Source: JAVKFY01 sp040223615
GTDB taxonomy: Bacteria > Pseudomonadota > Alphaproteobacteria > GCA-2731375
Assembly: GCA_040223615.1 (NCBI GenBank)
Contig: JAVKFY010000051.1
Coordinates: 69,924 to 133,923, forward strand
Length of the DNA: 64,000 nucleotides
Reading direction: 5' to 3'
The notes beneath the pieces were generated by a model. That model ran no database searches and was not told the DNA's origin. It was given only the letters and a program-made list of their open reading frames with translations. A program made the position numbers and the translations under genes. Positions 34,061 to 46,877 of this stretch are shown in pieces. Positions within the stretch are counted from its first letter, which is position 1. Each line of letters starts with the position of its first letter.

Positions 34061-36334
34061 CTAGACGAGCTGTTCCTGGGCGTCGATCACCGCCACCGCC
34101 GTCATGTTGACGAGACCGCGCACGCTGATCGAGTTGTGCACGATGTGCGCCGGCTTCGACATGCCGATCAGCATCGGCCCCACGGCGATGCCATGCGAGA
34201 TGGTACGCGCCAGGTTGAAGCCGATATTGGCCGCGTCCTGGTTCGGCATGATCAGCAGGTTGGCTGTGCCCTCCAGGGTCGAGCCCGGGTGGCTGCGGTC
34301 GCGCACGTGCTCCGACAATGCCGAGTCGGCCTTCATCTCGCCGTCGACCATCAGGTCCGGCGCCTGCTCCTTCAGAAGCGCCAGCGCCTGACGCATCTTC
34401 AGCGCCGAGGGCGCGTCGGAGGTGCCGAAGTCGGAGTGCGAGACCAGCGCGATGTGCGGCTCGAAACCGAAGCGGCGCACCCAGGCGGCCGACAGCACCG
34501 TCATCTCGGCGATCTCCTGCGCGCTGGGATCGTAGGTCACGGCGGTGTCGGCCATGAACACGGTGGTGTCGTCGGCGATCAGAAGCTGCAACGCGGACGC
34601 GTCGCTGACCCCGTCGCCCAGTGCGATCACCGAGCGGACATAGTCCAGATGCCAGTCGAAGCGCCCGACGGTGCCGCAGATCAGCGCGTCGGCGTCGCCC
34701 TGCTGCACCATCATCGCGCCCAACAGCGACGAGCGCGTCCGCAGGTGCAGCCTGGCGGTCTGCGGCGACACGCCCTTGCGCGCCATCATCTCGTGATAGG
34801 CGGTGGCGTAGGCGTCATGCTTGTCGTTGTTCGCCTGCTCGATCACCTCGACCGACTTGCCGACCTCGAGCCGCAGGCCCATCTTCTCGATCTGGTGCTT
34901 GATCACGTCTTCGCGGCCGACCAGGACCGGCTTGGCCAGGCCGTCGTCGACCACGATCTGCACCGCGCGCAGAACGCGCTCTTCCTCGCCCTCGGCATAG
35001 ACCACGCGCTTGGGCGCTTCCTGCGCCCGGTCGAACAGCGGCTTCATCGCGAAGCCGGTGCGGTACACGCGCTCGTTGAGCTGACGCTCGTAGGCCTTCA
35101 TGTCAGCCAGCGGCCGGGTCGCCACGCCGCTGTCCATCGCCGCCCGCGCCACCGCGGCGGAGACCGCCACGATCAGGCGCGGGTCGAACGGCTTCGGGAT
35201 GATGTATTCCGGTCCGAACTGCAGCGCCTCGCCGGCATAGGCCGAGGCGACCACGTCGGAGGCCTCCGCCATCGCCAGGTCGGCGATCGCCTTCACCGCG
35301 GCCAGCTTCATCTCCTCGTTGATCGTGGTCGCGCCGGTATCGAGCGCGCCGCGGAACAGGAACGGGAAGCACAGCACGTTGTTGACCTGGTTCGGGTAGT
35401 CCGACCGGCCGGTCGCCATGATCGCATCGTCACGGGCGCCCTTGACCTCTTCCGGAGTGATCTCCGGCGTCGGGTTGGCCAGCGCCAGGATCAGCGGCTT
35501 GGCCGCCATGCGCTTGCATTGCTCGCCATTCATCGCGCCGGGACCGGAAACGCCGAGGAACACGTCCGCGCCGGTGATCGCGTCGTCCAGCGTGCGGTGC
35601 GGCGTGTCGATGGCGAAGCGTTCCTTGAACTCGTCCATGCCTTCGCCGCGGCCCTTGTAGATCACGCCGCGCCGGTCGCACATGGCGATATTCTCCGGCT
35701 TGATACCCAGGCTGATGAGCTGCGCCACGCAGGCCTGCGCCGCCGCGCCGGCACCGGAGCAGACCACGCGGACGTCCTCGACCTTCTTGTCGACCAGCCG
35801 CAGGCCGTTATAGACGGCGGCGGCGACGCAGATCGCAGTGCCGTGCTGATCGTCGTGGAACACCGGAATGTTCATCCGCTCGCGGCACTTCTGCTCGATG
35901 ATGAAGCATTCCGGCGCCTTGATGTCTTCCAGGTTGATGCCGCCGAAGGTCGGCTCCAGCGCCGCCACGATCTCGACCATCTTGTCCGGGTCGGAACAGT
36001 CGACCTCGATGTCGAAACAGTCGATGCCGGCGAACTTCTTGAACAGCACCGCCTTGCCTTCCATCACCGGCTTGCCGGCCAGCGCGCCGATATTGCCCAG
36101 ACCGAGCACGGCCGAGCCGTTCGAAATCACCGCCACCAGGTTGCCGCGCGAGGTCATGTTGGCGGCCTGCGCCGGGTCTTCCTCGATCAGCTTGCAGGCG
36201 GCGGCGACGCCCGGGGAATAGGCCAGCGACAGGTCAAGCTGGTTGGCCAGGCGCTTGGTCGGCGCCACCGACACCTTTCCCGGTGTCGGATACTGGTGAT
36301 ACTCGATGGCCATCCGGTCGAGATCGTTGGTCAT
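34061..36334 (-). CDS. maeB: NADP-type malic enzyme with C-terminal phosphotransacetylase-like domain
   Basis: This 757-residue protein has residues 1 to about 430 as a malic enzyme (SLAYSPGVAAAC, FHDDQHGTAI, NAD(P)-binding GAGAAA, LALANPTPEI) that decarboxylates malate to pyruvate. The rest is a phosphotransacetylase-like domain that is usually regulatory, binding acetyl-CoA, in this family. Fusion and length are typical of MaeB. It precedes mgtE. A possible -10 (TATAGT at 36443-36438) lies about 100 nt upstream without a clear -35. Confidence 0.96.
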   Translation of the reverse strand: MTNDLDRMAIEYHQYPTPGKVSVAPTKRLANQLDLSLAYSPGVAAACKLIEEDPAQAANMTSRGNLVAVISNGSAVLGLGNIGALAGKPVMEGKAVLFKKFAGIDCFDIEVDCSDPDKMVEIVAALEPTFGGINLEDIKAPECFIIEQKCRERMNIPVFHDDQHGTAICVAAAVYNGLRLVDKKVEDVRVVCSGAGAAAQACVAQLISLGIKPENIAMCDRRGVIYKGRGEGMDEFKERFAIDTPHRTLDDAITGADVFLGVSGPGAMNGEQCKRMAAKPLILALANPTPEITPEEVKGARDDAIMATGRSDYPNQVNNVLCFPFLFRGALDTGATTINEEMKLAAVKAIADLAMAEASDVVASAYAGEALQFGPEYIIPKPFDPRLIVAVSAAVARAAMDSGVATRPLADMKAYERQLNERVYRTGFAMKPLFDRAQEAPKRVVYAEGEEERVLRAVQIVVDDGLAKPVLVGREDVIKHQIEKMGLRLEVGKSVEVIEQANNDKHDAYATAYHEMMARKGVSPQTARLHLRTRSSLLGAMMVQQGDADALICGTVGRFDWHLDYVRSVIALGDGVSDASALQLLIADDTTVFMADTAVTYDPSAQEIAEMTVLSAAWVRRFGFEPHIALVSHSDFGTSDAPSALKMRQALALLKEQAPDLMVDGEMKADSALSEHVRDRSHPGSTLEGTANLLIMPNQDAANIGFNLARTISHGIAVGPMLIGMSKPAHIVHNSISVRGLVNMTAVAVIDAQEQLV

Positions 36335-36625
36335 ATTGGCGTTCCCCCAAGAAACGGTGCAAAGGCTAGGGGCGCGTCTGGCCGGAAGGGCTGTCCGGTC
36401 GGCATGCTTCCGCGGCGCGGCGCGTCCTTGCGCCTACACTATACGGACAAGGCGCGGTCGTCTCGGCTGTAAGCCAGCCGGCCGAATTATGATCCAGGAG
36501 GATGCTGCGGACGCGGGCGACGCGGGTTCGGGTTGGCCTGCCGCGCCGTAGTTCGCGGCACAAGGCCTCGCCTTGGCCCGGCGGGCTTCGGCGATGTTGC
36601 CCTCGCTTGCCCCGCGGGCGAAGGC
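36335..36625. other. Gene-free stretch between tRNA-Leu and maeB
   Basis: No frame here has family features or a convincing ribosome-binding site, and the short open frames are GC-driven. It must hold the maeB promoter (a lone TATAGT at 36443-36438 on the minus strand) and the 3' trailer of the tRNA. Small inverted repeats such as CAAGG-CCTCG-CCTTG near 36561 are present but lack a T-run. Confidence 0.5.
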
Positions 36626-36712
36626 TGGTGCGGTCGAGAAGACTCGAACTTCCACGGGGTTTCCCCCACAGCGACCTCAACGCTGCGCGTCTACCAATTC
36701 CGCCACGACCGC
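36626..36712 (-). tRNA. tRNA-Leu(GAG)
   Basis: This 87-nt tRNA has acceptor arms GCGGTCG / CGACCGC, discriminator A and an encoded CCA. The D arm contains GGTAGACGCG, the anticodon loop TTGAGGT gives anticodon GAG, and there is a long variable arm as expected for class II tRNA-Leu. The T arm is GTTCGAGTC. It reads CUC and CUU codons. Confidence 0.95.
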
Positions 36713-36725
36713 ATTCAACCGCGCC

Positions 36726-36754
36726 GACATAGCAAATCGCCCCCAGGCCCGCAA
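36726..36754 (-). promoter_or_regulatory. Predicted promoter of tRNA-Leu(GAG)
   Basis: On the minus strand, TTGCGG (36754-36749), a 17-nt spacer and TATGTC (36731-36726) would start transcription about 6 nt before the mature tRNA. The hexamers match the consensus only partly. Confidence 0.4.
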
Positions 36755-36775
36755 GCGATGCCGGCGATGGCGGGA

Positions 36776-37027
36776 CTACTGGCCGCCGACGAACGATTCG
36801 GTGATCTGGATCGACACGTTCTCGCCGGAGACGACGATCTCGCCACGCGCGATCAACCGCTTGTTGGCGAAAACCCAGGCATGGTCCTCGACATGCGCAT
36901 CCAGCTCGATGACCGCGCCGCGGCCCATCTTCAGGAGCTGATTAATCGGCATGGTGGTCGAGCCGATCACCACCGAGATGTCGATGGAGACGTCCTGGAT
37001 CGAGCTGAGCGCGGCGCCCTTGAGCAT
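36776..37027 (-). CDS. FliN/SpoA-domain protein (orphan)
   Basis: This 83-residue protein is essentially one SpoA (surface presentation of antigens) domain, as in the C-terminus of the flagellar switch protein FliN. The matching pieces are VSIDISVVIGSTTMPINQLL, MGRGAVIELDAHVEDHAWVFA and NKRLIARGEIVV. The usual N-terminal extension of FliN is absent, and no other start exists before the upstream in-frame stop at 37078-37076. No flagellar gene is nearby; neighbours are tRNA-Leu and divergent lipB. It could be a true FliN, a second copy, or a repurposed SpoA domain. Confidence 0.75.
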   Translation of the reverse strand: MLKGAALSSIQDVSIDISVVIGSTTMPINQLLKMGRGAVIELDAHVEDHAWVFANKRLIARGEIVVSGENVSIQITESFVGGQ

Positions 37028-37106
37028 CTGTTGCGGGTCTTTCCCTGGCCTTGAACCAGCGCCAGATGTGCCATGTTAGGGTTAGCGGACAGTTAAGGCG
37101 GCGGCG

Positions 37107-37778
37107 ATGGCGGGCGAGATCGAGTGGCGGGTCAGTGACGAACCGGTCGACTACCCGGCCGCCGTCGCCGAGATGGAGGCCCGCGTCGCCGCGATCCACG
37201 CCGGCACCGAGCCGGAACTGATCTGGCTGCTCCAACACCCACCGCTCTATACCGCCGGCACCAGTGCCAAGGACGCCGACCTGCTGCCCGATCCGCGCTT
37301 TCCGGTCCACCGCACCGGCCGCGGCGGCCAGTACACCTATCATGGCCCCGGCCAGCGGGTGATCTACGTGCTGCTCGACCTGCACCGCTGGGGCTGCGAC
37401 GTGCGCGGTTTCGTTGGCCGGCTGGAGGCCTGGACCATCGCCGCGCTGGCCGCGTTCAACCTGCGCGGCGAGTTGCGGCCCGGCCGGATCGGCGTCTGGG
37501 TCGACCGGCACGGGTCGGATGCCAAGATCGCCGCCATCGGCGTCCGCATCCGCCACTGGATCAGCTTCCACGGCATCTCGATCAATGTCGAACCGGACCT
37601 GAGCCACTATGCCGGCATCGTGCCCTGCGGGATCAGCGACGCCGGCGTGACATCGCTGGTCGACATGGGCCTGCCGGTGACCCTGCACGACCTCGACGTC
37701 GCGCTGCAGACCACCTTCGCCGAAGCGATGGAGGTGTCTGAGATCGCCGGGTCGAGCCCGGCACTGACGGTAACATAG
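37107..37778 (+). CDS. lipB: Octanoyl-(acyl-carrier-protein):protein N-octanoyltransferase
   Basis: This 223-residue enzyme moves octanoate from ACP to lipoyl domains of pyruvate and 2-oxoglutarate dehydrogenases, the first step of lipoate synthesis. Hallmarks are RTGRGGQYTYHGPGQ, the catalytic Lys in AKIAAIGVRI and the catalytic Cys in GIVPCGI. It is the only plus-strand gene in the right half of the window, divergent from the FliN-like gene. GGCGGCG precedes the ATG. Confidence 0.97.
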   Translation: MAGEIEWRVSDEPVDYPAAVAEMEARVAAIHAGTEPELIWLLQHPPLYTAGTSAKDADLLPDPRFPVHRTGRGGQYTYHGPGQRVIYVLLDLHRWGCDVRGFVGRLEAWTIAALAAFNLRGELRPGRIGVWVDRHGSDAKIAAIGVRIRHWISFHGISINVEPDLSHYAGIVPCGISDAGVTSLVDMGLPVTLHDLDVALQTTFAEAMEVSEIAGSSPALTVT

Positions 37779-37810
37779 AAGCCGCCATGCCCCGAGTTGG
37801 TCCGGGCCTC

Positions 37811-38081
37811 TCAGGCCGTCGGGCGCTGGTGAAAACGCTCGGACAGGTCCTCCGCGTCCTCGACCGCGACGTTGTCGACCCGGGCCGATGGCGGGCCATG
37901 GTGGCAGGCCTGGATAAAATCATCGACAGCCGCCGCCTTGCCCGCGACGACCGTCTCCACGCTGCCGTCGCGGCGGTTGCGGACCCAGCCGTCCAGGCCG
38001 AGCGCGGTGGCGGTCTCCACCGCCCAGCCGCGATACCAGACGCCCTGGACCCGGCCGGTGATCGTCAGATGACGCGCGACC

Positions 38082-38089
<8 letters not shown>
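37811..38089 (-). CDS. acyP: Acylphosphatase
   Basis: This small 92-residue enzyme hydrolyses acyl phosphates. Catalytic Arg lies in GRVQGVWYRGW and catalytic Asn in GWVRNRRDGSVE, both in place. It overlaps the pccA stop by 8 nt, so it is translated with the propionyl-CoA carboxylase genes. The physiological substrate is not known. Confidence 0.94.
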
Positions 38090-40091
<2,002 letters not shown>

Positions 40092-40093
40092 GG

Positions 40094-41626
<1,533 letters not shown>

Positions 41627-41688
41627 TCCCAGCCCTCCCCATCCGTGGTCCGTCGGCATAGCACCAATATGACTGCCCGGCCAGCGGC

Positions 41689-42387
41689 TTAGCCCTTTAA
41701 TAGCGCGAGAAAGCGGGCGCCGGCGCGAGCCTCGACCAGGCGCCGCTCGGTGCGCCGGGCGGCTTCCGCGTCGATGCCCCAGCGCTGCTCCTGGTAGGCC
41801 TCGTCGAGCCGCGCGGCGGCAAATGCGGTGTCGATGTCGGTCGCCGCCTCCCACACCGCCAGCGTCAGCACCAGCGAGCCGAACATCGCGGTCAGGTCGC
41901 TCAAGCCCGCCAGCGCCATGTCGTCGCCGGCCTCCAGCGCGCGGCGCAGCGCCGCCGCCGTCCCGTCGGGTTGCGGCTCGGCGATCAGTCGGTCGACGAT
42001 CCGGAAAGCGATACGATAGCGCGCCGCCGCCCAGTCCAGGTGCGGCTGCCACGCGGCGTCCTGCTCGGCGCGCAACTCGGTGCCGATCTCGTCGCGGTAG
42101 TACAGCAGGTCGGTCTCGCCATAGGGCGCCGTCGCCGCCAGCACCTCCTCGCGTTTCGCCGGGATCAGGTCGATGGCGGCGTTGGAGAGACGCAGCAGGT
42201 GCATGTCCGACGGCTTGATCTGCTCGCCCTGCACCGCCCACTCGGCTGCCACCGCGTCGGCCAGCGCCGCCGTCGGCAGCACCAGCGGCGCCTTCTTCGG
42301 CGTGCGCACCGGCCGTCCATCCAGCAGCACGGTGTGACCGCCACCATCGGCCGTGGCCGTCGTCGCCTCTTTGTAGAACCGCTTCAT
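41689..42387 (-). CDS. ATP12-family F1-ATPase assembly chaperone
   Basis: This 232-residue protein of the ATP12 family assists assembly of the F1 alpha subunit in mitochondria and is widespread in alphaproteobacteria. MKRFYKEA opens the homologous region, followed by LLDGRPVRTPKKAPLVLP, LSNAAIDLIP, ETDLLYYR and the EQDAAWQPHLDW segment. The ATG at 42387 is chosen over a longer frame that runs into the AsmA-like gene. It follows that gene by 4 nt. Confidence 0.93.
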   Translation of the reverse strand: MKRFYKEATTATADGGGHTVLLDGRPVRTPKKAPLVLPTAALADAVAAEWAVQGEQIKPSDMHLLRLSNAAIDLIPAKREEVLAATAPYGETDLLYYRDEIGTELRAEQDAAWQPHLDWAAARYRIAFRIVDRLIAEPQPDGTAAALRRALEAGDDMALAGLSDLTAMFGSLVLTLAVWEAATDIDTAFAAARLDEAYQEQRWGIDAEAARRTERRLVEARAGARFLALLKG

Positions 42388-42391
42388 CCGC

Positions 42392-44953
42392 CTACTTGAA
42401 CAGCTTGCCGAGACCCTTGACCGCACCGCCGACGGCGTCGCCCACGCTCTCGGCGGCGCCACCGACCGCCTTCACCGCGCCGCTGGCGGCGTCGGTCGCC
42501 TTGTCGACCACATCCCGCTCCTTCGGCATCGATCGCACCTCGCGGGCACAGGGATGTTCATCGCCATTGCCGATGCTCAACATGGGTAGCAGCAGGCCGG
42601 CGCCCGGCAGCAACGCATTGCCGACCAGCGCCTGCACCGCGCTCCAGGCCAGCGAGCCGGCATCCGGCGTCACCGACGGGTCGCTCAGCGGCCCGGTGAC
42701 GTTCACTCGCTGCGCCAGACTGAACAGGCTCGGTTCCTTCGGCGCCGGCAGCAGCGACAGGTCATAGCGCTCCGCACCCAGGTTCACCCGTCCCTCGCCG
42801 GTGACGATGATCTTGTCTGTCGACAGGAACAGCGCCTTGGCGTCGGCCAGGCCGCGGTGGATCGAGAAATTGGCCAACAGGCACTGCATCGGCGTGCTGG
42901 CGCGGCTGTCCGTCGCCTGGCTGAAGATCTCGGTCGCCAGATCGGCGGCGATCAGGTTGATCAGTTCGCTCTCGATGGTGCCGTCGGCGGCGACCAGCGC
43001 CGCCTCGCCGGCCAGATTGGCGGCGATGGCATGCGGGCTGTCGCCGCGCCCGGCGACGCGGATGTCGATGTCGGCACGGCCGCTCAGCGCCGTCGGCTGT
43101 TTCGTCAGCGCCGACAGGACGCCCAGCTTCACGCCGGTGCCACGGGTTTCCAGTCGCAACGTCGGCGGGCTGGCCGTGACATCGATCTCGACCGTGGCGC
43201 CGATCTCGCCGCCATCGAAGGCGAAGGGCGCCATGTCGAGTCGCACATTGCCGCCCGCCGTCACCATCCGCATCGTCACTTTGTCGCCGCGATGCTCGCC
43301 GATCGAGATCGCATCCGCGACCAGCGTCACGTCGGCGTCCAGCACGGCCAGCGCACCGAACGGCAACGGGACTTCGGAGAACACCCGCTCACCCGTGCCA
43401 CCGCCGGCCAGCAGCTTGTCCAGCACCAGGTGCGGCACATGGAACTCGCCGGTCAGCGCATCGCCCGGCCGGTAGGTCGCCTTGCCGGTGAGCGCCATCT
43501 CGCCGACCTTGAAAGTCGCATCGCTGAATTCGATGGCGCCGTCCTCGCCGGGCACCACCGCCATCTCGGCCGACACCGCGCCGCTGTCGGCCGGCATCGA
43601 CGCATCGAGCGCGGCCAGCGACGGCGCCGCCACCGTCACCTGCAACGCCACGTCGGTGCGGTCCAGCACATTGCCGATCGACCCGCTGGCCCGCAGGCGC
43701 AGGCCCTGGCCCGCGGTATTCTCGACCGCGAGGTCGCTCAGCCGCAGCTTGTCGCCATCGCCAACCAGCCTGCCAGCCACCGTGTAGGGACCGTACGCCG
43801 CCAGCGCTGGTGGCAAGTCAGGCACCTGGCTGACCGAGCCGGAAACCGTCAGATCGGCGTCGCGGAATGGCAGGCCGCCGATGCTGCCTTTCACCGTGAT
43901 ATCGTAATGCTCGGGCAGCGTCAGCCGGGCCGTGAGCGCTGGTATCGTGAGACGGCCGTCGGCGTCGGCGATCCGGCCCTCGGCATCGAGGCCGCCGCCC
44001 AACATCGGCGCCTGGCCGAGCAACGGCGTCAATGCCGCGACGTCCGGCGCGCTCGCCGTGAAGGTCAGCTCGACGCCGCGCAGCGCCCCGACATCGTCGA
44101 CCTTGCCGCTGATATGGCCCTGTAGCGCGCCGCCGTCGCCGCCGACGAGCAGATCGATATCGCGCGCGGCCAGCAGTTCGCCCTGCCCGGCCAATGTCGC
44201 CGTGCCTTTGACCGGGCCGATCGGCGCCATCTCGATCCCGATCAGCGCCAGCAGGTCAGCCAGTTCAAGCGAGTCGATCGTGGCCTTGCCAGTCAGTTCA
44301 GCCGCCGCGACTTCGCCATCGAAGGCGATTGCCGAGTCGCCAAGCGTGCCCTGCAGCCGGGTGCCGTAGCGACTGCCGCCGGTCACCTCGCCGGGGCTGC
44401 CGAGCGTGCCCTTGACCTCGAACGGCGCGAGTCGGTCGGGTGCCGCGCCGATCCGGCCGCTGCCGTCCAGCGCGGTTCGCGCGCCGTCGCGCTTGGCGCC
44501 GAACTGCTCCAGCCACACGTCGACCTCGTGTCCGGCATAGCTCAGGTGCAGGCCGATGGCACTCATCCGCACGTCGGCGACGCGCGCCAGCCGCGGTTCG
44601 GGCACGCCGGTCAGATCGCTTTCATCAAGCCGAACCCGGCCGTCGCGCACACGCAGTTCCTCGATGACCAGTTCGTCGCGCAGCAGCGGCCAAAGCCGCA
44701 CGCTCAGTTCGATCTCGCGGATATCCGCCTTGGCCGGTGCATCGCTTCCCTCGCCGTTGACCAGCAGGTCGGTGATCCGAACGGCGGTAACGGTTCCCAG
44801 GTCATAGCTCAACGTCTCGATCCGAACCGCCTGACCGAACGCCTCGGCAAGCTTCCCCTCCACGAACTGCTTGGGGTCGAACGCGAGCCAGGCGACGACG
44901 CCGGCCGCCACCAGGGCGGCGGGGACGCCGATCAGCCAGGCGCGACGGGCCAT
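42392..44953 (-). CDS. AsmA-family envelope protein
   Basis: This 853-residue protein has one N-terminal membrane anchor (WLIGVPAALVAAGVVAWLAF). An AsmA-type N domain (VRIETLSYDLG, IREIELSVRLWPLL) follows, then a very long beta-rich periplasmic region and an AsmA C-terminal domain ending near residue 800. The tail is Ala/Gly/Val-rich with amphipathic repeats (KAVGGAAESVGDAVGGAVKG). AsmA-like proteins form hydrophobic grooves thought to move phospholipid between membranes. It is flanked by an alpha/beta hydrolase and ATP12 with almost no spacing. Confidence 0.88.
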   Translation of the reverse strand: MARRAWLIGVPAALVAAGVVAWLAFDPKQFVEGKLAEAFGQAVRIETLSYDLGTVTAVRITDLLVNGEGSDAPAKADIREIELSVRLWPLLRDELVIEELRVRDGRVRLDESDLTGVPEPRLARVADVRMSAIGLHLSYAGHEVDVWLEQFGAKRDGARTALDGSGRIGAAPDRLAPFEVKGTLGSPGEVTGGSRYGTRLQGTLGDSAIAFDGEVAAAELTGKATIDSLELADLLALIGIEMAPIGPVKGTATLAGQGELLAARDIDLLVGGDGGALQGHISGKVDDVGALRGVELTFTASAPDVAALTPLLGQAPMLGGGLDAEGRIADADGRLTIPALTARLTLPEHYDITVKGSIGGLPFRDADLTVSGSVSQVPDLPPALAAYGPYTVAGRLVGDGDKLRLSDLAVENTAGQGLRLRASGSIGNVLDRTDVALQVTVAAPSLAALDASMPADSGAVSAEMAVVPGEDGAIEFSDATFKVGEMALTGKATYRPGDALTGEFHVPHLVLDKLLAGGGTGERVFSEVPLPFGALAVLDADVTLVADAISIGEHRGDKVTMRMVTAGGNVRLDMAPFAFDGGEIGATVEIDVTASPPTLRLETRGTGVKLGVLSALTKQPTALSGRADIDIRVAGRGDSPHAIAANLAGEAALVAADGTIESELINLIAADLATEIFSQATDSRASTPMQCLLANFSIHRGLADAKALFLSTDKIIVTGEGRVNLGAERYDLSLLPAPKEPSLFSLAQRVNVTGPLSDPSVTPDAGSLAWSAVQALVGNALLPGAGLLLPMLSIGNGDEHPCAREVRSMPKERDVVDKATDAASGAVKAVGGAAESVGDAVGGAVKGLGKLFK

Positions 44954-44954
44954 G

Positions 44955-45857
44955 CTAGCCCTCCCGGTTGTCGTCGCCGGCCAGCATGATCGAGCCGGTG
45001 GCGGAGATCGAGCGCGGGTCGCGCTGCGTCCACCGGTCCAGTTCGACCGCGGAGAAGAACTCGGCCAGGTGCTGGTTGAACATCGTCGGCTCCTCCAGGT
45101 TGATGGCGTGCCCGGTGCGCGGCGCCACCCAAAGGCCGGACGACGGGATCGCCCGCTTCATGAAGATGTTGGCATCCAGGCACGGATCGTCCTCGTCGCC
45201 GGTGACCAGCAGCGTCGGCACGGCCAGCGCCTTCATCTGGTCCTCCAGGTCGTAGAGCGAAGGTCGCTTGGCCTGCACGCCGCGCAGCGTGTTGGCCCGC
45301 CCCAGGGGTTCGTGCTCGCAGAACTGCGCCACCGACTCCGCGAAGCCGCGCGGATCCTTGTTCTGGTACTGCACCCGCGTGGTGCCGTACATGTAGGACT
45401 TCGCGACCTCCTCGGTGCCGACCGCGAGGAACCGGTCGGCGACGACGTTTGACTCCTCCGAGAACCGGTTCACCTCGCCCTTCGGCGCGCCGTAGCCGCA
45501 GCCCGCCACCACCAGCGACTTCGCCAGCTTGGCGTGGCGGAAGCCGAAGTGCAGCGTCGCGAACCCGCCCATCGACAGGCCGACCACGTGCGCCTTGTCG
45601 ATCTTCAGGTGGTTCAGCACTGCGGCGATGTCGTCGGCGGCGATGTCCTGGCCGTAATGGCTGGAATCCTCCGGCACGTCGGAGGGGGCGTAGCCGCGCG
45701 CGTTGTAAACCACGCACCGGTAGCGCCGCGAGAAGTAGCGCACCTGCGGCTCCCAGCTGCGCAGGTCGGCGGCGAACTCGTGCACGAAGATGATCGGGAA
45801 GCCGCTGCCGGCCTCCTCGTAGTAGAGCTTGGCGCCGTCGCTTTGCGCGTAGGGCAT
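44955..45857 (-). CDS. Alpha/beta hydrolase
   Basis: This 300-residue alpha/beta hydrolase has nucleophile elbow GLSMGGFA (Ser near 95), acid in VTGDEDDPCLD and His in RTGHAINLEEP. The oxyanion region is IFVHEFAADLRSW. No export signal is seen, so it is probably cytoplasmic. The substrate is unknown; similarity is to the 3-oxoadipate enol-lactonase / carboxylesterase class. A C-terminal tail of about 40 residues beyond the core is unusual. It sits 1 nt before the AsmA-like gene. Confidence 0.85.
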   Translation of the reverse strand: MPYAQSDGAKLYYEEAGSGFPIIFVHEFAADLRSWEPQVRYFSRRYRCVVYNARGYAPSDVPEDSSHYGQDIAADDIAAVLNHLKIDKAHVVGLSMGGFATLHFGFRHAKLAKSLVVAGCGYGAPKGEVNRFSEESNVVADRFLAVGTEEVAKSYMYGTTRVQYQNKDPRGFAESVAQFCEHEPLGRANTLRGVQAKRPSLYDLEDQMKALAVPTLLVTGDEDDPCLDANIFMKRAIPSSGLWVAPRTGHAINLEEPTMFNQHLAEFFSAVELDRWTQRDPRSISATGSIMLAGDDNREG

Positions 45858-45874
45858 GGACGTCCTCCCGGGGG

Positions 45875-46822
45875 CTAACGGGCGCCGGCGGGATCGAAGC
45901 CCAGGCGGCGCATGGTCTCCAGTATATGCGACGACGGCGGCGCTTCGAGTTCAAGCATGCCGCCACCGGGATGTGGGATACGCAGCGCGCGGGCGTGCAA
46001 GTGCAGCTTCCTGGCATCGGCGACACTGTCGAGGAAGGCGGCGCGCCCGCCATACTTGCCGTCGCCCAGGATCGGACAGCCGGCCTCGGCGCAGTGTGCG
46101 CGGAGCTGATGCGTACGCCCTGTGACCGGCCGCAGTTCCAGGAACGACGCCTGCCGGGCCGCACTGTCCAGCATCCGGTAGAGGGTCACCGCCGACTTGC
46201 CGTCGTCAGCGGCGCGCATGCGTTCCGAACCGGCACCGCCGGTCTTGGCCAGGCGCTGGTCGAACTTGCCCTGCTTGGCCGGCGGCACGCCGACGACGAT
46301 GGCCCAGTAGAGCTTCTCGGTGTCGCGTTCGCGGAACGCCTGGGTCAGCTTGCGCGCGGCAACGGAGGTACGTGCCAGGACCAGCAGGCCGCTGGTGTCC
46401 TGGTCCAGACGATGCACCAGTTTCGGGCGCTCCTTCTTCTCGAAGGTGAGGCCGTCGAGCAGCGCGTCGACGCTGCGCCCGACGCCGCTGCCGCCCTGCA
46501 CCGCCAGCCCGGCCGGCTTGTCGATGACGATGACGTGCTCGTCCATGTGCACGATGGCGTCGGCCAGTTCCTTCACGCCGCGCGGATCGGGCGCCCTCGC
46601 CTTCGGCGGCGCCGTCGCGTCCAACGGCGGCACGCGGATCTGCTGGCCGGCCTCCAGGCGTGTGTTGCCCTTCGCCCGGTGACCGTCGACCCGGATCTGG
46701 CCGGTACGCAGCAGCTTCTCCAGCCGGCCATGCGGCACGCCCGGGAAGTGCTGTCGGAACCAGCGGTCGAGGCGCTGGCCGTCCGCGTCCGCGCCAACCG
46801 AATGCTGAGATACACCGCTCAT
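45875..46822 (-). CDS. rluC: RluC/RluD-family 23S rRNA pseudouridine synthase
   Basis: This protein of about 315 residues has an N-terminal S4 RNA-binding domain (GQRLDRWFRQHFPGVPHGRLEKLLRTG, split in two motifs) followed by the synthase domain. The catalytic Asp is in VHRLDQDTSGLLVLA, with ELRPVTGRTHQLRAH and ILGDGKYGG downstream. The ATG at 46822 (MSGVSQHSV) is chosen as closer to family starts than an ATG at 46849. RluC rather than RluD is inferred from sequence style and from the neighbourhood with crcB and rarA. Confidence 0.9.
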   Translation of the reverse strand: MSGVSQHSVGADADGQRLDRWFRQHFPGVPHGRLEKLLRTGQIRVDGHRAKGNTRLEAGQQIRVPPLDATAPPKARAPDPRGVKELADAIVHMDEHVIVIDKPAGLAVQGGSGVGRSVDALLDGLTFEKKERPKLVHRLDQDTSGLLVLARTSVAARKLTQAFRERDTEKLYWAIVVGVPPAKQGKFDQRLAKTGGAGSERMRAADDGKSAVTLYRMLDSAARQASFLELRPVTGRTHQLRAHCAEAGCPILGDGKYGGRAAFLDSVADARKLHLHARALRIPHPGGGMLELEAPPSSHILETMRRLGFDPAGAR

Positions 46823-46877
46823 GGCCGTGCCCAGCAGGACACGGCCCATTTATCATCATGAGTGTGCTCTTGCGCGC

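Noticed and set aside
33572..36472. 966-codon plus-strand frame opposite mgtE and maeB
   Set aside because: It spans two well-defined minus-strand genes and has no family features.
36366..36680. 104-codon minus-strand frame between tRNA-Leu and maeB
   Set aside because: It overlaps the tRNA and has Arg/Ser/Pro composition typical of GC-driven frames.
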